Shown: positions 1 to 7,994 of the stretch, one piece after another
Position numbering within the stretch: the stretch's first letter is position 1
Layout of the letters: each line of letters begins with the position of its first letter
Source of the DNA: Nocardia salmonicida NBRC 13393
Lineage (GTDB): Bacteria > Actinomycetota > Actinomycetes > Mycobacteriales > Mycobacteriaceae
Length of the DNA stretch: 41,102 nt
Assembly (NCBI RefSeq): GCF_001613085.1
Contig: NZ_BDBR01000014.1
Span: 1 to 41,102 of the forward strand
Direction of reading: 5' to 3'
Notes under the pieces: model-generated
What the model saw: the letters and a program-made list of their open reading frames with translations, nothing else
The model's database searches: none
What the model was told of the DNA's origin: nothing
Translations under genes and position numbers: made by a program

Positions 1-24
1 AACAACGCAATCACACCCAATACC

Positions 25-78
25 ATTGTCCTACAACCGAATTCGAACAGCAACACCCCAAATACGTTGTGGTACAAC
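25..78. promoter_or_regulatory. Pair of GTTGT-N3-ACAAC-like palindromes
   Basis: ATTGTCCTACAAC at 25-37 and GTTGTGGTACAAC at 66-78 share the form RTTGT-N3-ACAAC; the second is a perfect 5-3-5 palindrome. They are 41 bp apart, roughly four helical turns, upstream of the first gene. This spacing suits cooperative binding by a dimeric regulator, but no regulator can be assigned and no further copies were noticed in the window. Confidence 0.3.
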
Positions 79-149
79 AGCACACATACACCGGTGACCG
101 GCAACCAATCCTATCCGTGCGTTATCTAATTGTTACTCACTCCATTCTA

Positions 150-175
150 ACCTTATCGCCTATTGTCGGTATAGT
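150..175. promoter_or_regulatory. Degenerate copy of the ACCTTATCGCC palindromic operator
   Basis: The left arm ACCTTATCGCC and the TATT spacer are identical to the sites at 9961 and 12501. The right arm is degenerate, with 7 of 11 positions still symmetric. The site lies 7 bp before the ATG at 183. The placement suggests that the same regulator acts on all three transcripts, but this copy may bind weakly. Confidence 0.5.
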
Positions 176-182
176 CATTGGT

Positions 183-797
183 ATGAGCACTTCAGCCCTC
201 ACCGCCACCGCCGATTACAACCTGTTCGACATCGGTGCACTCGCCCAAACCATCAACGAGTACCGACAGGCCGCCGAGGGCAGCTCCAGCGACACCAAGC
301 ACGCTGCCGCCGAAGACCTCGCCGCCGCTGCCGAAACGCTCGTCGAGTGCTTCCGCCGGAACGCGGGACTGACCAGCACAAATGACACATCCCCCACGGT
401 CAACCACGCTTGGGGTCTCGCCTACGCACACTACGAACAGCAACTCGACGACCAACTCCACGCCGCCTACCAAGCCCCGCGCGACCAGGCCACCGAGTCC
501 CGCCTCAACACCCTGCTGCTGCAACGGATCGCGCTGTGTCTTTTCGAGTTCACGCCCACCGTGCGCACCGTCGAACTCGACTGGCGCGACAACGGACTGA
601 CCCCACTGGTCATGCGCGACGACACCGGCGCTGTCGACACCACCTACAACGCTCACCTGGCAGCCATCGACGTCCACGACTGGACAACACACCTCAACCC
701 CCGCACCGCCGGTCTCACCAAGAACAGCCACGGCCACTACATCCTCGATCTCCGCCCGCACCTCGCCCAGCTCGCGGCACTACTGCCATCCGCATGA
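183..797 (+). CDS. Hypothetical protein
   Basis: This encodes about 204 residues and no family was recognised. ATG 183 is preferred over upstream starts because the upstream stretch holds the operator-like palindrome at 150-175 and does not look like protein. The product is mostly helical with a hydrophilic, alanine-rich N-terminal half, and lacks a signal peptide or membrane segment. A 25-bp dispersed repeat (370-394) is read through in frame near residues 63-71, giving an LTSTNDTSP segment, so the repeat was either tolerated or captured as coding sequence. It is the first gene of a plus-strand run of small accessory genes. Confidence 0.6.
   Translation: MSTSALTATADYNLFDIGALAQTINEYRQAAEGSSSDTKHAAAEDLAAAAETLVECFRRNAGLTSTNDTSPTVNHAWGLAYAHYEQQLDDQLHAAYQAPRDQATESRLNTLLLQRIALCLFEFTPTVRTVELDWRDNGLTPLVMRDDTGAVDTTYNAHLAAIDVHDWTTHLNPRTAGLTKNSHGHYILDLRPHLAQLAALLPSA
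370..394 (-). repeat. Dispersed 25-bp repeat, copy 1 (inside CDS)
   Basis: Read on the minus strand it starts GGGGATGTGTCATT and ends TGGTCA. It matches the family consensus GGGGACGTGTCATC, five less fixed bases, TGGTCA. It lies in frame inside the gene at 183-797. Confidence 0.8.
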
Positions 798-878
798 CGC
801 CCACCCGGAACACCTAATTCCGAGTCGTAGCAACCCAGCCCTCGCGGCTGAACCCCAACCAACCGCAGGGAGTACACC

Positions 879-1100
879 GTGAAGATCGCACAGAATCCAG
901 CCGTCGCCGACTTCCGCACCGCGAACGAGATCCTCGTCCTCCGACACGACGACATCCCCGTCGACGCCTACGGGCGGACCAGGTTCACAGCCTTCTGGCT
1001 CCGGGACGGCGAGATACAGCAGCAGACCTGCACTCATGACCTCGACGCGTACATCAACCGCGTCACCCGCAACAGCGGACGCGAGTACCGCCTCATCTAG
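879..1100 (+). CDS. Small hypothetical protein
   Basis: This encodes 73 residues starting at GTG 879, preceded by a CAGGGAG ribosome-binding site. It has no recognised domain. The sequence alternates acidic and aromatic residues (FRTANEILVLRHDD, then RFTAFWLRDGE), suggesting a small soluble beta-rich fold. It is followed by a strong hairpin (1113-1170) that separates it from the methylase-like gene. Codon use matches its neighbours. The role is unknown. Confidence 0.55.
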   Translation: MKIAQNPAVADFRTANEILVLRHDDIPVDAYGRTRFTAFWLRDGEIQQQTCTHDLDAYINRVTRNSGREYRLI

Positions 1101-1112
1101 GCGCCCCTAGCC

Positions 1113-1170
1113 CCGGTGCCGCGGCGGCCGGAACCAGTCCCCCGGCTGGCGCACCCCTCCGCGGCACCGG
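1113..1170. terminator. Nested inverted repeat, likely terminator or attenuator
   Basis: CCGGTGCCGCGG at 1113-1124 pairs perfectly with CCGCGGCACCGG at 1159-1170. The 34-nt loop contains a second short stem (GCCGG with CCGGC). No T-run follows, as is common in GC-rich actinobacteria. It lies between the 73-residue gene and the methylase-like gene. Confidence 0.5.
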
Positions 1171-1220
1171 ATCTCACCCACTCACCACACACCCGACCCT
1201 CCGAAGGAGGTTGATCAGCC

Positions 1221-2129
1221 ATGCCCACGAAACGCGAACACAGCATCGCCGAAGCCGTCGGAGCGGCCTGGTATGCACACGCGCACTCCAATGACATCGC
1301 CATCCCCCTGGGCACCGTCGCCGCCCTCACCATGTTGCAGGTCTCCGACATCGCGACACCCGCCGCGATCGCCAACGCCTGGGAGCACATGCCCGACGAC
1401 AAGCTCGTGCATGTTCTCCGCCGGGAGCTGTGGGCCCCGTTCTGGGTTCGATTCCCCTACCTCGGGCGCATGTCGCTGCCGATCAGCCGATGGATCCTCG
1501 ACGAGGAACCCGACCGCGCCACCATCGCCGGCGTCCGCGCCATCGCCGCGGCCGCGTTCCGCCACGGCCTGCTCGACATCACCGCCTCCGCCGATCCTGC
1601 GAACCGGTCCGGCGCCGACGTCCTCGGCGCGGTACTGACCCAACTCCGCTCACGCGGAGCCCGCCAAGCCCTCGGCGAATTCCACACTCCCGCAGACGTA
1701 TCCGACCTGATGGCCTATGTGACCACCATGACCGAGCTGCCCCAGACCGGCGGATGGCTGGGCGAACCAACCGCCGGGACCGGCGGCATGATCCGCTCGG
1801 TCGCCGAAGTCCTTCGAGTACGCGGCGCAGATCCGGCCGACTACCGATGGTTCATGGGCGACATCGATGCCCTCGCCGTCGCTGGCTGCGCGGTCAACAC
1901 CTACCTGTGGGGCCTCGGCGACGCGGTCGTGCTGTTCCACGGCGACATCCTCACCCACGGCGACGCCCTCGAACTCGCCATCGCACAGCGCGCCGAAATC
2001 CTCGGCCACCACAACGATCTCGTCGGCCGAATCGCCACCGCCACCGCCATCCGCGACGCCGTCCGCGACGTCGAAAAGCTCGTCGCCGACATCAACACCA
2101 AGAAGTCCGAGAAGGGACACGCAGCATGA
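1221..2129 (+). CDS. HsdM-like N6-DNA methylase-fold protein lacking NPPY/F
   Basis: This is 302 residues with a strong GAAGGAGG ribosome-binding site. The middle shows two landmarks of type I (HsdM-class) adenine methylases: GEFHTPADVSDLM, matching the G-x-F-x-TP motif, and GEPTAGTGGM at residues 181-190, matching the S-adenosylmethionine-binding motif I. MGDIDALAVAGCAVN follows, as expected for the acidic motif II/III region. The catalytic NPPY/F motif IV is absent, and the sequence ends in a charged helix. The protein probably keeps the SAM fold but may not methylate, or may need a partner. It overlaps the next gene by ATGA, so the two are probably co-translated. I infer an accessory or regulatory role. 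Confidence 0.65.
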   Translation: MPTKREHSIAEAVGAAWYAHAHSNDIAIPLGTVAALTMLQVSDIATPAAIANAWEHMPDDKLVHVLRRELWAPFWVRFPYLGRMSLPISRWILDEEPDRATIAGVRAIAAAAFRHGLLDITASADPANRSGADVLGAVLTQLRSRGARQALGEFHTPADVSDLMAYVTTMTELPQTGGWLGEPTAGTGGMIRSVAEVLRVRGADPADYRWFMGDIDALAVAGCAVNTYLWGLGDAVVLFHGDILTHGDALELAIAQRAEILGHHNDLVGRIATATAIRDAVRDVEKLVADINTKKSEKGHAA

Positions 2130-2800
2130 ACACAATTCGCTACAACGTCACCCGCCATGCCGCCTTCAGCGATGCCTCGGGCACCCTCGTTGACACCGTC
2201 GCGGTCAACCGCACCGCCAGCGAGGTCGTCGCCTACCTCGACACCATCATCTCCACTCCCGCACGGCCTGGCCGAATCATCCACGACCACAGCCGATTCT
2301 GGAACGTCCTCACCCGCTACTACACCGACGGCTTCGAAGAATTCTCGATCGTCCCGAGCAACAACGCCCACAACCGAGACGCGCGCCGCGAGCTGATGGA
2401 AGCCGCACTGCACCACCGGTGGCCCGGTCTCGGGTGGCAGCTCGTCGACATCGGCGAGAAGACGCACGTGCATTGGCACGGCGCGCTCGCCCCCGCCGAC
2501 GTGGCCGACTACCTCGCAGTGGTGTGCTCCCGCAGCATCGTTCTGCACCGGCGCCAGCCCGGCAATTCAGATCCCGACCGCCTAGTCGACGCCCTGGCCG
2601 CCAAGCACGCCGAGATCGACGAGCTAGTCCGCGCCTACCAAGCCGACCCAGGAGCCGAGAACGACGGCGCGCGAACCGCTTCGCACAACGACCGCCACGC
2701 CGAGCTCACCAGCGAAGCCCTCGACATCGCCGAGCAAATCATCGCCAACGCCGAACTGGGCCGCATCCCCACCACCTGGATGCACGTCCCACCCTCCTGA
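2126..2800 (+). CDS. Hypothetical protein coupled to the methylase-like gene
   Basis: ATG 2126 overlaps the stop of the upstream gene by four bases (ATGA), giving 224 residues. No domain was recognised. The N-terminal half is mixed and rich in aromatic and His residues (HDHSRFWNVLTRYY, HVHWHGAL). The C-terminal third looks like a long amphipathic helix (AKHAEIDELVRAYQ, then ALDIAEQIIANAE). The stop TGA is the first three bases of a dispersed 25-bp repeat arm (2798-2822), so the repeat supplies the end of this gene. It probably works with the methylase-like protein, though this is inferred from coupling alone. Confidence 0.6.
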   Translation: MNTIRYNVTRHAAFSDASGTLVDTVAVNRTASEVVAYLDTIISTPARPGRIIHDHSRFWNVLTRYYTDGFEEFSIVPSNNAHNRDARRELMEAALHHRWPGLGWQLVDIGEKTHVHWHGALAPADVADYLAVVCSRSIVLHRRQPGNSDPDRLVDALAAKHAEIDELVRAYQADPGAENDGARTASHNDRHAELTSEALDIAEQIIANAELGRIPTTWMHVPPS

Positions 2801-2908
2801 CCAGCACCGATGGCACGTCCCACGCCTGCGGTCGATATCGAGCCACTCGCTCGGCCGCGGCACCACCAAAAGAACCCAAGCACAGGGACGTGCCATCGGC
2901 CCTGGTCA
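2798..2908. repeat. Inverted pair of 25-bp repeats (copies 2 and 3), 111-bp element
   Basis: The left arm at 2798-2822 is on the minus strand and the right arm at 2884-2908 on the plus strand, separated by 61 bp. The outer ends read TGACCAG and CTGGTCA. Both arms carry the same departures from the family consensus (GCCATCGG instead of GTCATCTC), so they pair with each other better than with other copies. The element could form a long stem in DNA or RNA. It precedes the gene at 2958. Confidence 0.75.
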
Positions 2909-2957
2909 CCGCAGTTTTCGTCGATCGCAACCGCCTCCAGCCGACCGGAGCCCACCG

Positions 2958-3284
2958 ATGACCACCACCTTCCCGACCGATGACCCGAAATCGCGCGCCC
3001 TATACCGCGAGCGCGCCCAGCTACTGGCCTGGATCACCGCAGCACTCGCACCCACAGCCGTGCTGTCGATCTCCGACCCGCAACACGACTGGATGGCAGT
3101 GCTGCACGTGCCCAGCGCAGCGGGAGCCCTGACCTGGCACATCCACCCTGATGACCTCGATCTCTTCGCCCACCTCCAGTTCGTCTCGCCGTCGGATCCT
3201 CGTGCCCGGTGGGACGGCGCCGATAAGACCGAGACCTTGCGCCGGCTCACCACGTTGGCCCTCGCCGCCGGCGGACTCGCCTGA
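2958..3284 (+). CDS. Small plasmid/phage-type hypothetical protein
   Basis: This is 108 residues starting at ATG 2958 after a CGGAG-type ribosome-binding site. The C-terminal pattern WHIHPDDLDLFAHL followed by WDGADKTETLRRL resembles small proteins common in actinobacterial phages and plasmids, which carry a conserved WDG/FDG-H/A-x-K-x-RRL ending; their function is unknown. The gene sits alone between two inverted pairs of the dispersed repeat (2798-2908 and 3300-3401), like a gene cassette. It has no signal peptide or membrane segment. Confidence 0.6.
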   Translation: MTTTFPTDDPKSRALYRERAQLLAWITAALAPTAVLSISDPQHDWMAVLHVPSAAGALTWHIHPDDLDLFAHLQFVSPSDPRARWDGADKTETLRRLTTLALAAGGLA

Positions 3285-3299
3285 GACACCCCGAACTCA

Positions 3300-3401
3300 G
3301 GGGACGTGTCATCTGCGCTGGTCACAGCCATAAACGGTCCAAGACCAGCACACGCTTGCCAACCACAATTGCGCCTCTGACCAGCACAGATGACACATCC
3401 C
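3300..3401. repeat. Inverted pair of 25-bp repeats (copies 4 and 5), 102-bp element
   Basis: The left arm at 3300-3324 is on the plus strand and the right arm at 3377-3401 on the minus strand, with 52 bp between. The arms differ at two positions only, both C versus T, which become G-U wobbles if transcribed from the minus strand. The orientation is opposite to the element at 2798-2908. It begins 15 bp after the stop of the gene at 2958-3284. Confidence 0.8.
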
Positions 3402-3448
3402 CGCCGCCTGCTAGGCGAAGCCGACGAAATCCTAGGGAAGGACCGACC

Positions 3449-3883
3449 ATGACCGACAACGACGCCACCCCTCAGCCGGCGGTCGAGTGGGGCCCCTTCG
3501 GCCTCGTCACCGCCGACCCTGACTACACAGCTCCGCCCGCCAGTCAGAACCGGCAGGGCCGCGCTGCCGAGACCTTCCACACCAACCTCGTCGACGTGCT
3601 CCTCGCCCTGGTGCCGCTGTCCATCGCCGAAATCCGGACGTGGTCCGACCACCGCCGAAATATCACGCGGCAGAAGGCCGTCGACACGATCGCCGCCCAT
3701 GGCGACGATTTGCAGTTCGGTGGGCGACAGCGTGGGTCTGCGCTCGGCGCACTTGCCCAGGGCATCGCGCTAGGTGCCTACGCCCCCGGCGGCGTCACTC
3801 AACTCGGCATCCACGCATGTACCCGCCCGCACACCGGATGCCCTGGCCTCGTGAGTCGGGGCGAACCCCGCGGGGCCGCCTGA
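3449..3883 (+). CDS. Hypothetical protein
   Basis: ATG 3449 follows a GGAAGGA ribosome-binding site, giving 144 residues; in-frame codons further upstream run into repeat DNA and were rejected. The middle (TNLVDVLLALVPLSIAEIRTW, then RQKAVDTIAAHGDDLQFGG) looks helical. The C-terminal region (GIALGAYAPGGVTQLGIHACTRPHTGCPG) is glycine-rich with two cysteines. No family was recognised. It is the first gene after the second repeat pair and probably shares a transcript with the small genes that follow. Confidence 0.6.
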   Translation: MTDNDATPQPAVEWGPFGLVTADPDYTAPPASQNRQGRAAETFHTNLVDVLLALVPLSIAEIRTWSDHRRNITRQKAVDTIAAHGDDLQFGGRQRGSALGALAQGIALGAYAPGGVTQLGIHACTRPHTGCPGLVSRGEPRGAA

Positions 3884-3935
3884 CCGCAGCACCGCCACCC
3901 GTAACCACCTGCTACTTCCACCGAAAGGCCCTGCC

Positions 3936-4172
3936 ATGACCGCGATCCTGTCCACCACCAGCCCCCTCTCGCCCGCCTTCCACATCCACTTCAGCCAGAT
4001 CGCCGCTACGTCTCCCGACGACTGGACGCTGATGGCGGCCACCTTGCGCCGAGTCGCCACCGCCGCACGCGCCTCACTCCTCTGTGGCACCGGCACCTCC
4101 CCCAAGGTTGCCCAGATGGCCGCCGAAATCAGCGACCAGCTCGACCGCGTCGCCGACCAGCTCGATCGCTAA
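3936..4172 (+). CDS. Small helical hypothetical protein
   Basis: This encodes 78 residues from ATG 3936 with a GAAAGG ribosome-binding site. It ends in a heptad-like helix (VAQMAAEISDQLDRVADQLDR), which suggests a short coiled coil that could dimerise. No catalytic motif is visible. It is in the same direction as, and 77 bp before, the double-HTH gene at 4250. Confidence 0.5.
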   Translation: MTAILSTTSPLSPAFHIHFSQIAATSPDDWTLMAATLRRVATAARASLLCGTGTSPKVAQMAAEISDQLDRVADQLDR

Positions 4173-4249
4173 TTCCACGAATGTCGCTGTGGGGCAGTCA
4201 GCTTCCGCCCGCTCCACAACAGCGCCACTCCTCTTGAAGGACGACTGCC

Positions 4250-4921
4250 ATGACTTACTCCAGCTCGCCGTCACCGCGGCGAGCCAGGCTTTCCGACGCG
4301 ACAGTGCGACGCATCGTCCAGTTGCATGTCCAGGAACAACTCTCGGCCACCGCCATCTCTGAACTGACTTCGGTCTCGGCCGCTTCCGTCAGTCTGATCC
4401 TGGTCGGTCGCTCGTATCTGCACGTCACCGGCGGCATTAACGTCAGCCGAGCCCGCCGTCTGACCGGGTATCGCCGCGCTGTGCTGCAGTGGCGACGAGC
4501 ACAGGACCCCTCCGTGAGTTTGGGGACGGTCGCAGCCGAGCTCGGCATCTCGCGTCAGGGCGTCCACAACCTCAGTACCGCGGCTACCCCCGCCCACTTC
4601 GCACGCCGCCAGCCCGGAGCCCCCGCCACCATCCGTACCAGCGTGCTCACCAGCGACACACGCTGGTACGAGATCACCCCAGGCACCTCGGCGGCGGACA
4701 AGGTCGGCTACCTCGCAGTCACCACCGCGAACCCGAGCAGCTCAGGCCACGGTCTGACCAGCATTCTTGCCTGCACCAGCAGCGGCGCCATCTCAAGTAC
4801 CAACGACCTGTTCGGCGGTCCCTTCGACGTGGCTGGCGACCACGCCGCCGCGCTCCGGATAGCCGGCTACCTCCTCATCGACTGCTCAACCAACTCGACG
4901 ACAACCCAGGGAGAACACTGA
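4250..4921 (+). CDS. Double helix-turn-helix DNA-binding protein
   Basis: This encodes 223 residues from ATG 4250, with GAAGGA nine bases upstream. Residues about 14-50 (LSDATVRRIVQLHVQEQ, then TAISELTSVSAASVSLIL) form one HTH of the transposase/resolvase-like type. Residues about 80-105 (SLGTVAAELGISRQGVHNL) form a second. The C-terminal half (residues 125-215) looks like a beta-rich domain with no recognised family. It is probably a plasmid transcription regulator. The stop overlaps the next start by one base (TGATG), so it is coupled to the gene at 4921. Confidence 0.65.
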   Translation: MTYSSSPSPRRARLSDATVRRIVQLHVQEQLSATAISELTSVSAASVSLILVGRSYLHVTGGINVSRARRLTGYRRAVLQWRRAQDPSVSLGTVAAELGISRQGVHNLSTAATPAHFARRQPGAPATIRTSVLTSDTRWYEITPGTSAADKVGYLAVTTANPSSSGHGLTSILACTSSGAISSTNDLFGGPFDVAGDHAAALRIAGYLLIDCSTNSTTTQGEH

Positions 4922-5379
4922 TGACGCACACACCGGATACCCAGCTGGACCTCGCCCACGCGCACCTCAGGACACGCGCCGAATCGCTCTGGCCCCGCAC
5001 ACAGTTCAGCTGGCAGCGCGGCGGTGAGGGCATCGTGTGCACATGGACCGACGGTCCATCAGTGAACTCGATCGGCCGAGTCATTCACGAGCTCCCACGC
5101 AGCCTCCGAGCATCCATCCCAGCGATCCGAGTCCAGCGCAAGCTCGGGCCCGCTGGATGGGACCGAGTGGTCGCCGCGGCCGAGCAGCGCTATTCGATCG
5201 AGGTCCCCCGGACCGAGGCCGGAGCAATCGATTGGCGCACTGCCGCTCGCCGGCGACTCGCTCGAACCCGGACCCGAACTAACGACGCACCTTCGGCCGG
5301 CACCGAGGTGACCTACTACAACCTCGCCGAACTCCTTCGCCAGGAGGTCGATCGCACAGACATCACGCACATCACATAG
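4921..5379 (+). CDS. Hypothetical protein, possibly LPD29-like
   Basis: This is 152 residues starting at ATG 4921, which overlaps the upstream stop by one base. The segment GIVCTWTDGPSVNSIGRVI resembles the WTDGP-type start of small plasmid and phage domains (large-polyvalent-protein-associated type, such as LPD29) in which a single-strand DNA or nucleoprotein context is suspected. The match is by eye and weak. An arginine-rich linker (TAARRRLARTRTRT) is followed by a short helical tail. It is coupled to the HTH gene. Confidence 0.5.
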   Translation: MTHTPDTQLDLAHAHLRTRAESLWPRTQFSWQRGGEGIVCTWTDGPSVNSIGRVIHELPRSLRASIPAIRVQRKLGPAGWDRVVAAAEQRYSIEVPRTEAGAIDWRTAARRRLARTRTRTNDAPSAGTEVTYYNLAELLRQEVDRTDITHIT

Positions 5380-5410
5380 GCCACGCCTTACACACAGGGA
5401 GGGTGACGAC

Positions 5411-5728
5411 ATGAGCTACCCATCGACCGTCGTCGTCGAGATCTTTCACAGAGCAGCAAACGATTCGGCGTCGTCTAACGACACGCCGCCGGTCACCAAG
5501 GTGTTCGAATTCGTCACCGACAGCGGTGATCCAACTGGGACCGCGTTTGCGGTAAGCCACGGCGCGCCGACAGACGCTCGTGCGATCGACGCCGCTGTCC
5601 GGTATGCCGACCGTGATTTGCGGCCGATCGAAGTCGGCGACCTGCTGAGAGTCGGCGGTGAATGGCGCGGGTGTGTCACCACCGGTTGGACCGCTGACGT
5701 CGACGAACCAACCCTGGTGACGCCGTGA
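5411..5728 (+). CDS. Small hypothetical protein
   Basis: This is 105 residues starting at ATG 5411, with an AGGGAGGG ribosome-binding site. It is acidic and beta-rich, with a short conserved-looking end (IEVGDLLRVGGEWRGCVTTGWTAD) resembling a small SH3-like barrel. No family was recognised. It is the last gene of the first accessory run, upstream of the replication region. Confidence 0.5.
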   Translation: MSYPSTVVVEIFHRAANDSASSNDTPPVTKVFEFVTDSGDPTGTAFAVSHGAPTDARAIDAAVRYADRDLRPIEVGDLLRVGGEWRGCVTTGWTADVDEPTLVTP

Positions 5729-6247
5729 AGCGGCCTGCCTGAAATTTCGCACACCGCAGGTAACTCGATGATGGATCTAGGAGGGTTCTCGACGGCCAAC
5801 TGAGGCGGCGACGTCATCACGATCGATGGCAGGAGTGCTGCGGCTGGTGCGGCAAGAGCTGCGGCGATAGCCGTCGACGATCACGTTCAGACAAGGCCTG
5901 AGGGCCTCGGCCTCACCGCTGCAACTGAACCCGCTTCGTCCCATACTGGTTCGCTCGGGTGAGCTTTGGCCGCAGATGTCGATGAGCAGAGACCGGGAGC
6001 GCACCGACGAGGCGGCATTCTGCGGTCTGAGATGGCCATCGCCTAGCTGTGGAGCACGAATCGACGTGCGGCGTCGCCGTTGACCTCGGGGGATGGTCCT
6101 GGATAAGCAGCCCAGAGCGGGAATCCTGTTGGGCCGACTATCCACAGCCGATCCGGAAGCCACCCTAACAGGTAATCTTTCATAGGGGGTTTAAATACAG
6201 GGGGATCGCGATTTATGACCTCTGACCTGCATTTTTGGGTGTGTCGC
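5729..6247. other. Gene-poor leader of the replication origin
   Basis: No convincing gene was seen on either strand; the open frames lack ribosome-binding sites and have poor codon patterns. From about 6160 the sequence becomes AT-richer (CTAACAGGTAATCTTTCATA, then TTTAAATACA), as expected for a DNA-unwinding element beside the iterons. Confidence 0.5.
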
Positions 6248-6386
6248 GTAAACCGTTTCTTCGCTGTCAAGTAAACCGTTTCTTCGTTGTTTCCTGGGGA
6301 AATGCCGCCTGTGCGGTAAACCGTTTCTTCGCCGAGAAGGCTGCGATTTATCCACAGGGGAAACTGTTTCTTCGTACTCATCCACA
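6138..6386. promoter_or_regulatory. DnaA boxes of the plasmid origin
   Basis: TTATCCACA at 6348-6356 is a perfect DnaA box. TCATCCACA at 6378-6386 and CTATCCACA at 6138-6146 are one-mismatch boxes. Two of the three sit among the iterons, which supports host DnaA joining the plasmid initiator at this origin. Confidence 0.65.
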
Positions 6387-6793
6387 GGTCAGATCGGTAA
6401 ACCGATTCTTCGCCGACCGTAAACCGTTTCTTCGCTGAACTCCCGGCGAGTCTCCGTCACTTGCGGCGAAACTGTTTCTTCGTTCGAGGGTGCCCCGTGC
6501 GCCCATCCTGCAGGCGAAACTGTTTCTTCGCTGCGCTCGCCGTGGTGTCGCCCGGCCGCATCTTCGCAGCTCGCCTCCCTTTGTAAACCGCTTCTTCGCT
6601 GCGCAGATCGACTCGCCCGTCTCGCCTACCGGATCGTCGGTCCTGGACGTAAACCTCTTCTTCGTTGGGGGCCGATACCCGTACTCACCTGCGGCAACGC
6701 GCTGTCCAACCCGGTGTGGCCAGCTGAAGGTAAACCGTTTCTTCGCTGCACGGGCGCGCGCCGGCTGCTGGGATGTAAACCAATGCTTCGCTG
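6248..6793 (+). repeat. Origin of replication: 12 iterons of 19 bp
   Basis: Twelve direct repeats close to GTAAACCGTTTCTTCGCTG start at 6248, 6271, 6316, 6359, 6397, 6419, 6467, 6515, 6583, 6649, 6730 and 6775. All are on the plus strand. Copies at 6359, 6467 and 6515 form a variant class beginning GGAAACTG or CGAAACTG; the last copy is the most degenerate. Spacing is irregular, from 22 to 81 bp. With DnaA boxes inside the array and a RepA-type gene immediately downstream, this is an iteron-controlled origin. Copies near 6730-6793 overlap the repA promoter region, so RepA probably represses its own gene. Confidence 0.9.
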
Positions 6794-6852
6794 ACCGGGG
6801 CGGATCTCTCGACACGACCAGCACTGAACCTCGCCACAGCACGAGGGGTGGC

Positions 6853-7899
6853 ATGATCGCGAGCATGGCTCCCAGCATTCAGTCAGCGCTGGACTTGCCG
6901 CCGGGCGAGACCATGCCGCTGCACCCCATCTCGCAGCAGCCCGCGCCGAAGAAGCGGAAGGTGCGTCTAGCACCGAAGCACATGGCCATCACCAGCATGC
7001 CGTACAACAAGCCTGACATCACGGTCGACAAGTGGGTCCGCAAGAACGGACCGCAGACTGTGACATGGCAGGCCGGAACCGGCCAAGACGAGAATGGTGA
7101 GACCATCTCGATCGGGCTCCCATACGGGATGATGGCCCGGCTGATCGGGGTCTGGTGCGCCAGCGAGGCCTACCGCACCAGGAGCCGCAAGCTGGTCCTC
7201 GGCGACAACCTCGCCGATTTCATGGAACAGATCGGAATCGAACGAGAGCAGCAGTCCGGCGGTGCGCGGGGCAACATCACCCAGGTGCGCGAGCAAGCCG
7301 ACAAACTTTTCTCGTCGTTCATCTCCGTCCGCGTCGAAGCCGCCAGAGACGGCAGCCGCCCCCTGGATCATCAGCAGAGCTCCGTTGCCGTCGGTCACAC
7401 CCTCTGGCTGAAACAGAGCGAGACCCGGCGACGGAAGACGCAGATCGCGCAGATGGACATGCTCGAGTCCACGGTGATTCTCTCCCAAGAGTATTTCGAC
7501 ATGTCGATCAAGAACCCGGTGCCGGTGGACGCCAACACGATTCGCAAGCTGCGTGGTGATGCGCGCGGGTCGGCGATGGCCTTCGACCTCTACGTGTGGT
7601 TGACCCGGCGAATGTCCTACGAAGACGAGTACCGCCTCGTGAGCTGGAACGCCACCATGCCGCAGTTCGGCAGCACCGTGACCCCGAACAGCAGTCGGCA
7701 GGCCATCCGCAAATACAAGCTCTCCCTGAGCAATGCCCTGGAATGCGTGAAGCGCGCGTATCCGAAAGCCAACGCGCGCATCGTCGAAAAGGGAATCCTG
7801 GTCGGGCCCGGTGGGACTGACGTGCCGCCGAAAGGCTGGAACGAGAACAACGGCTACGAGGAAGCCTGGTACGAGGAGAACGGCCATCCACCGTTCTGA
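6853..7899 (+). CDS. repA: Plasmid replication initiator RepA
   Basis: This is 348 residues from ATG 6853 (GAGGGG 8 bases upstream); a second ATG at 6865 is possible. The sequence matches the plasmid RepA_C family: a central block GLPYGMMARLIGVW near residue 90, then RKLVLGDNLADFMEQIGI. The C-terminal half has PVDANTIRKLRGDARGSAMAFDLYVWLTRRMSY, typical of these initiators. A basic stretch (APKKRKVR) near the N terminus may contact DNA. RepA should bind the 12 upstream iterons, open the origin with DnaA and load the helicase. A longer frame runs upstream through the iterons but is not credible as coding sequence. Confidence 0.88.
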   Translation: MIASMAPSIQSALDLPPGETMPLHPISQQPAPKKRKVRLAPKHMAITSMPYNKPDITVDKWVRKNGPQTVTWQAGTGQDENGETISIGLPYGMMARLIGVWCASEAYRTRSRKLVLGDNLADFMEQIGIEREQQSGGARGNITQVREQADKLFSSFISVRVEAARDGSRPLDHQQSSVAVGHTLWLKQSETRRRKTQIAQMDMLESTVILSQEYFDMSIKNPVPVDANTIRKLRGDARGSAMAFDLYVWLTRRMSYEDEYRLVSWNATMPQFGSTVTPNSSRQAIRKYKLSLSNALECVKRAYPKANARIVEKGILVGPGGTDVPPKGWNENNGYEEAWYEENGHPPF

Positions 7900-7994
7900 G
7901 GGAACGAAGCCCTTCCACGTGTCCGAAATAGGGTGCAGGACGGGCGTTTTCGTCCTACGTTCCCGGTCGTCACCGTCGAGTACGCGCCCCCGGT

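Noticed and set aside
1221..2800. Complete type I restriction-modification system
   Set aside because: No HsdR- or HsdS-like gene is adjacent and the methylase lacks motif IV.
2798..3401. Canonical integron attC sites
   Set aside because: The size and symmetry fit, but the conserved GTTRRRY core is not present and no integron integrase was found.
6490..6852. Upstream extension of the repA reading frame
   Set aside because: It runs through the iteron array and translates repeatedly as VNRFFA-type units; the ribosome-binding site supports ATG 6853.
6940..6966. PKKRKV stretch in RepA resembling the SV40 nuclear localisation signal
   Set aside because: A coincidence of a basic stretch in a bacterial DNA-binding protein; no nuclear role is relevant.
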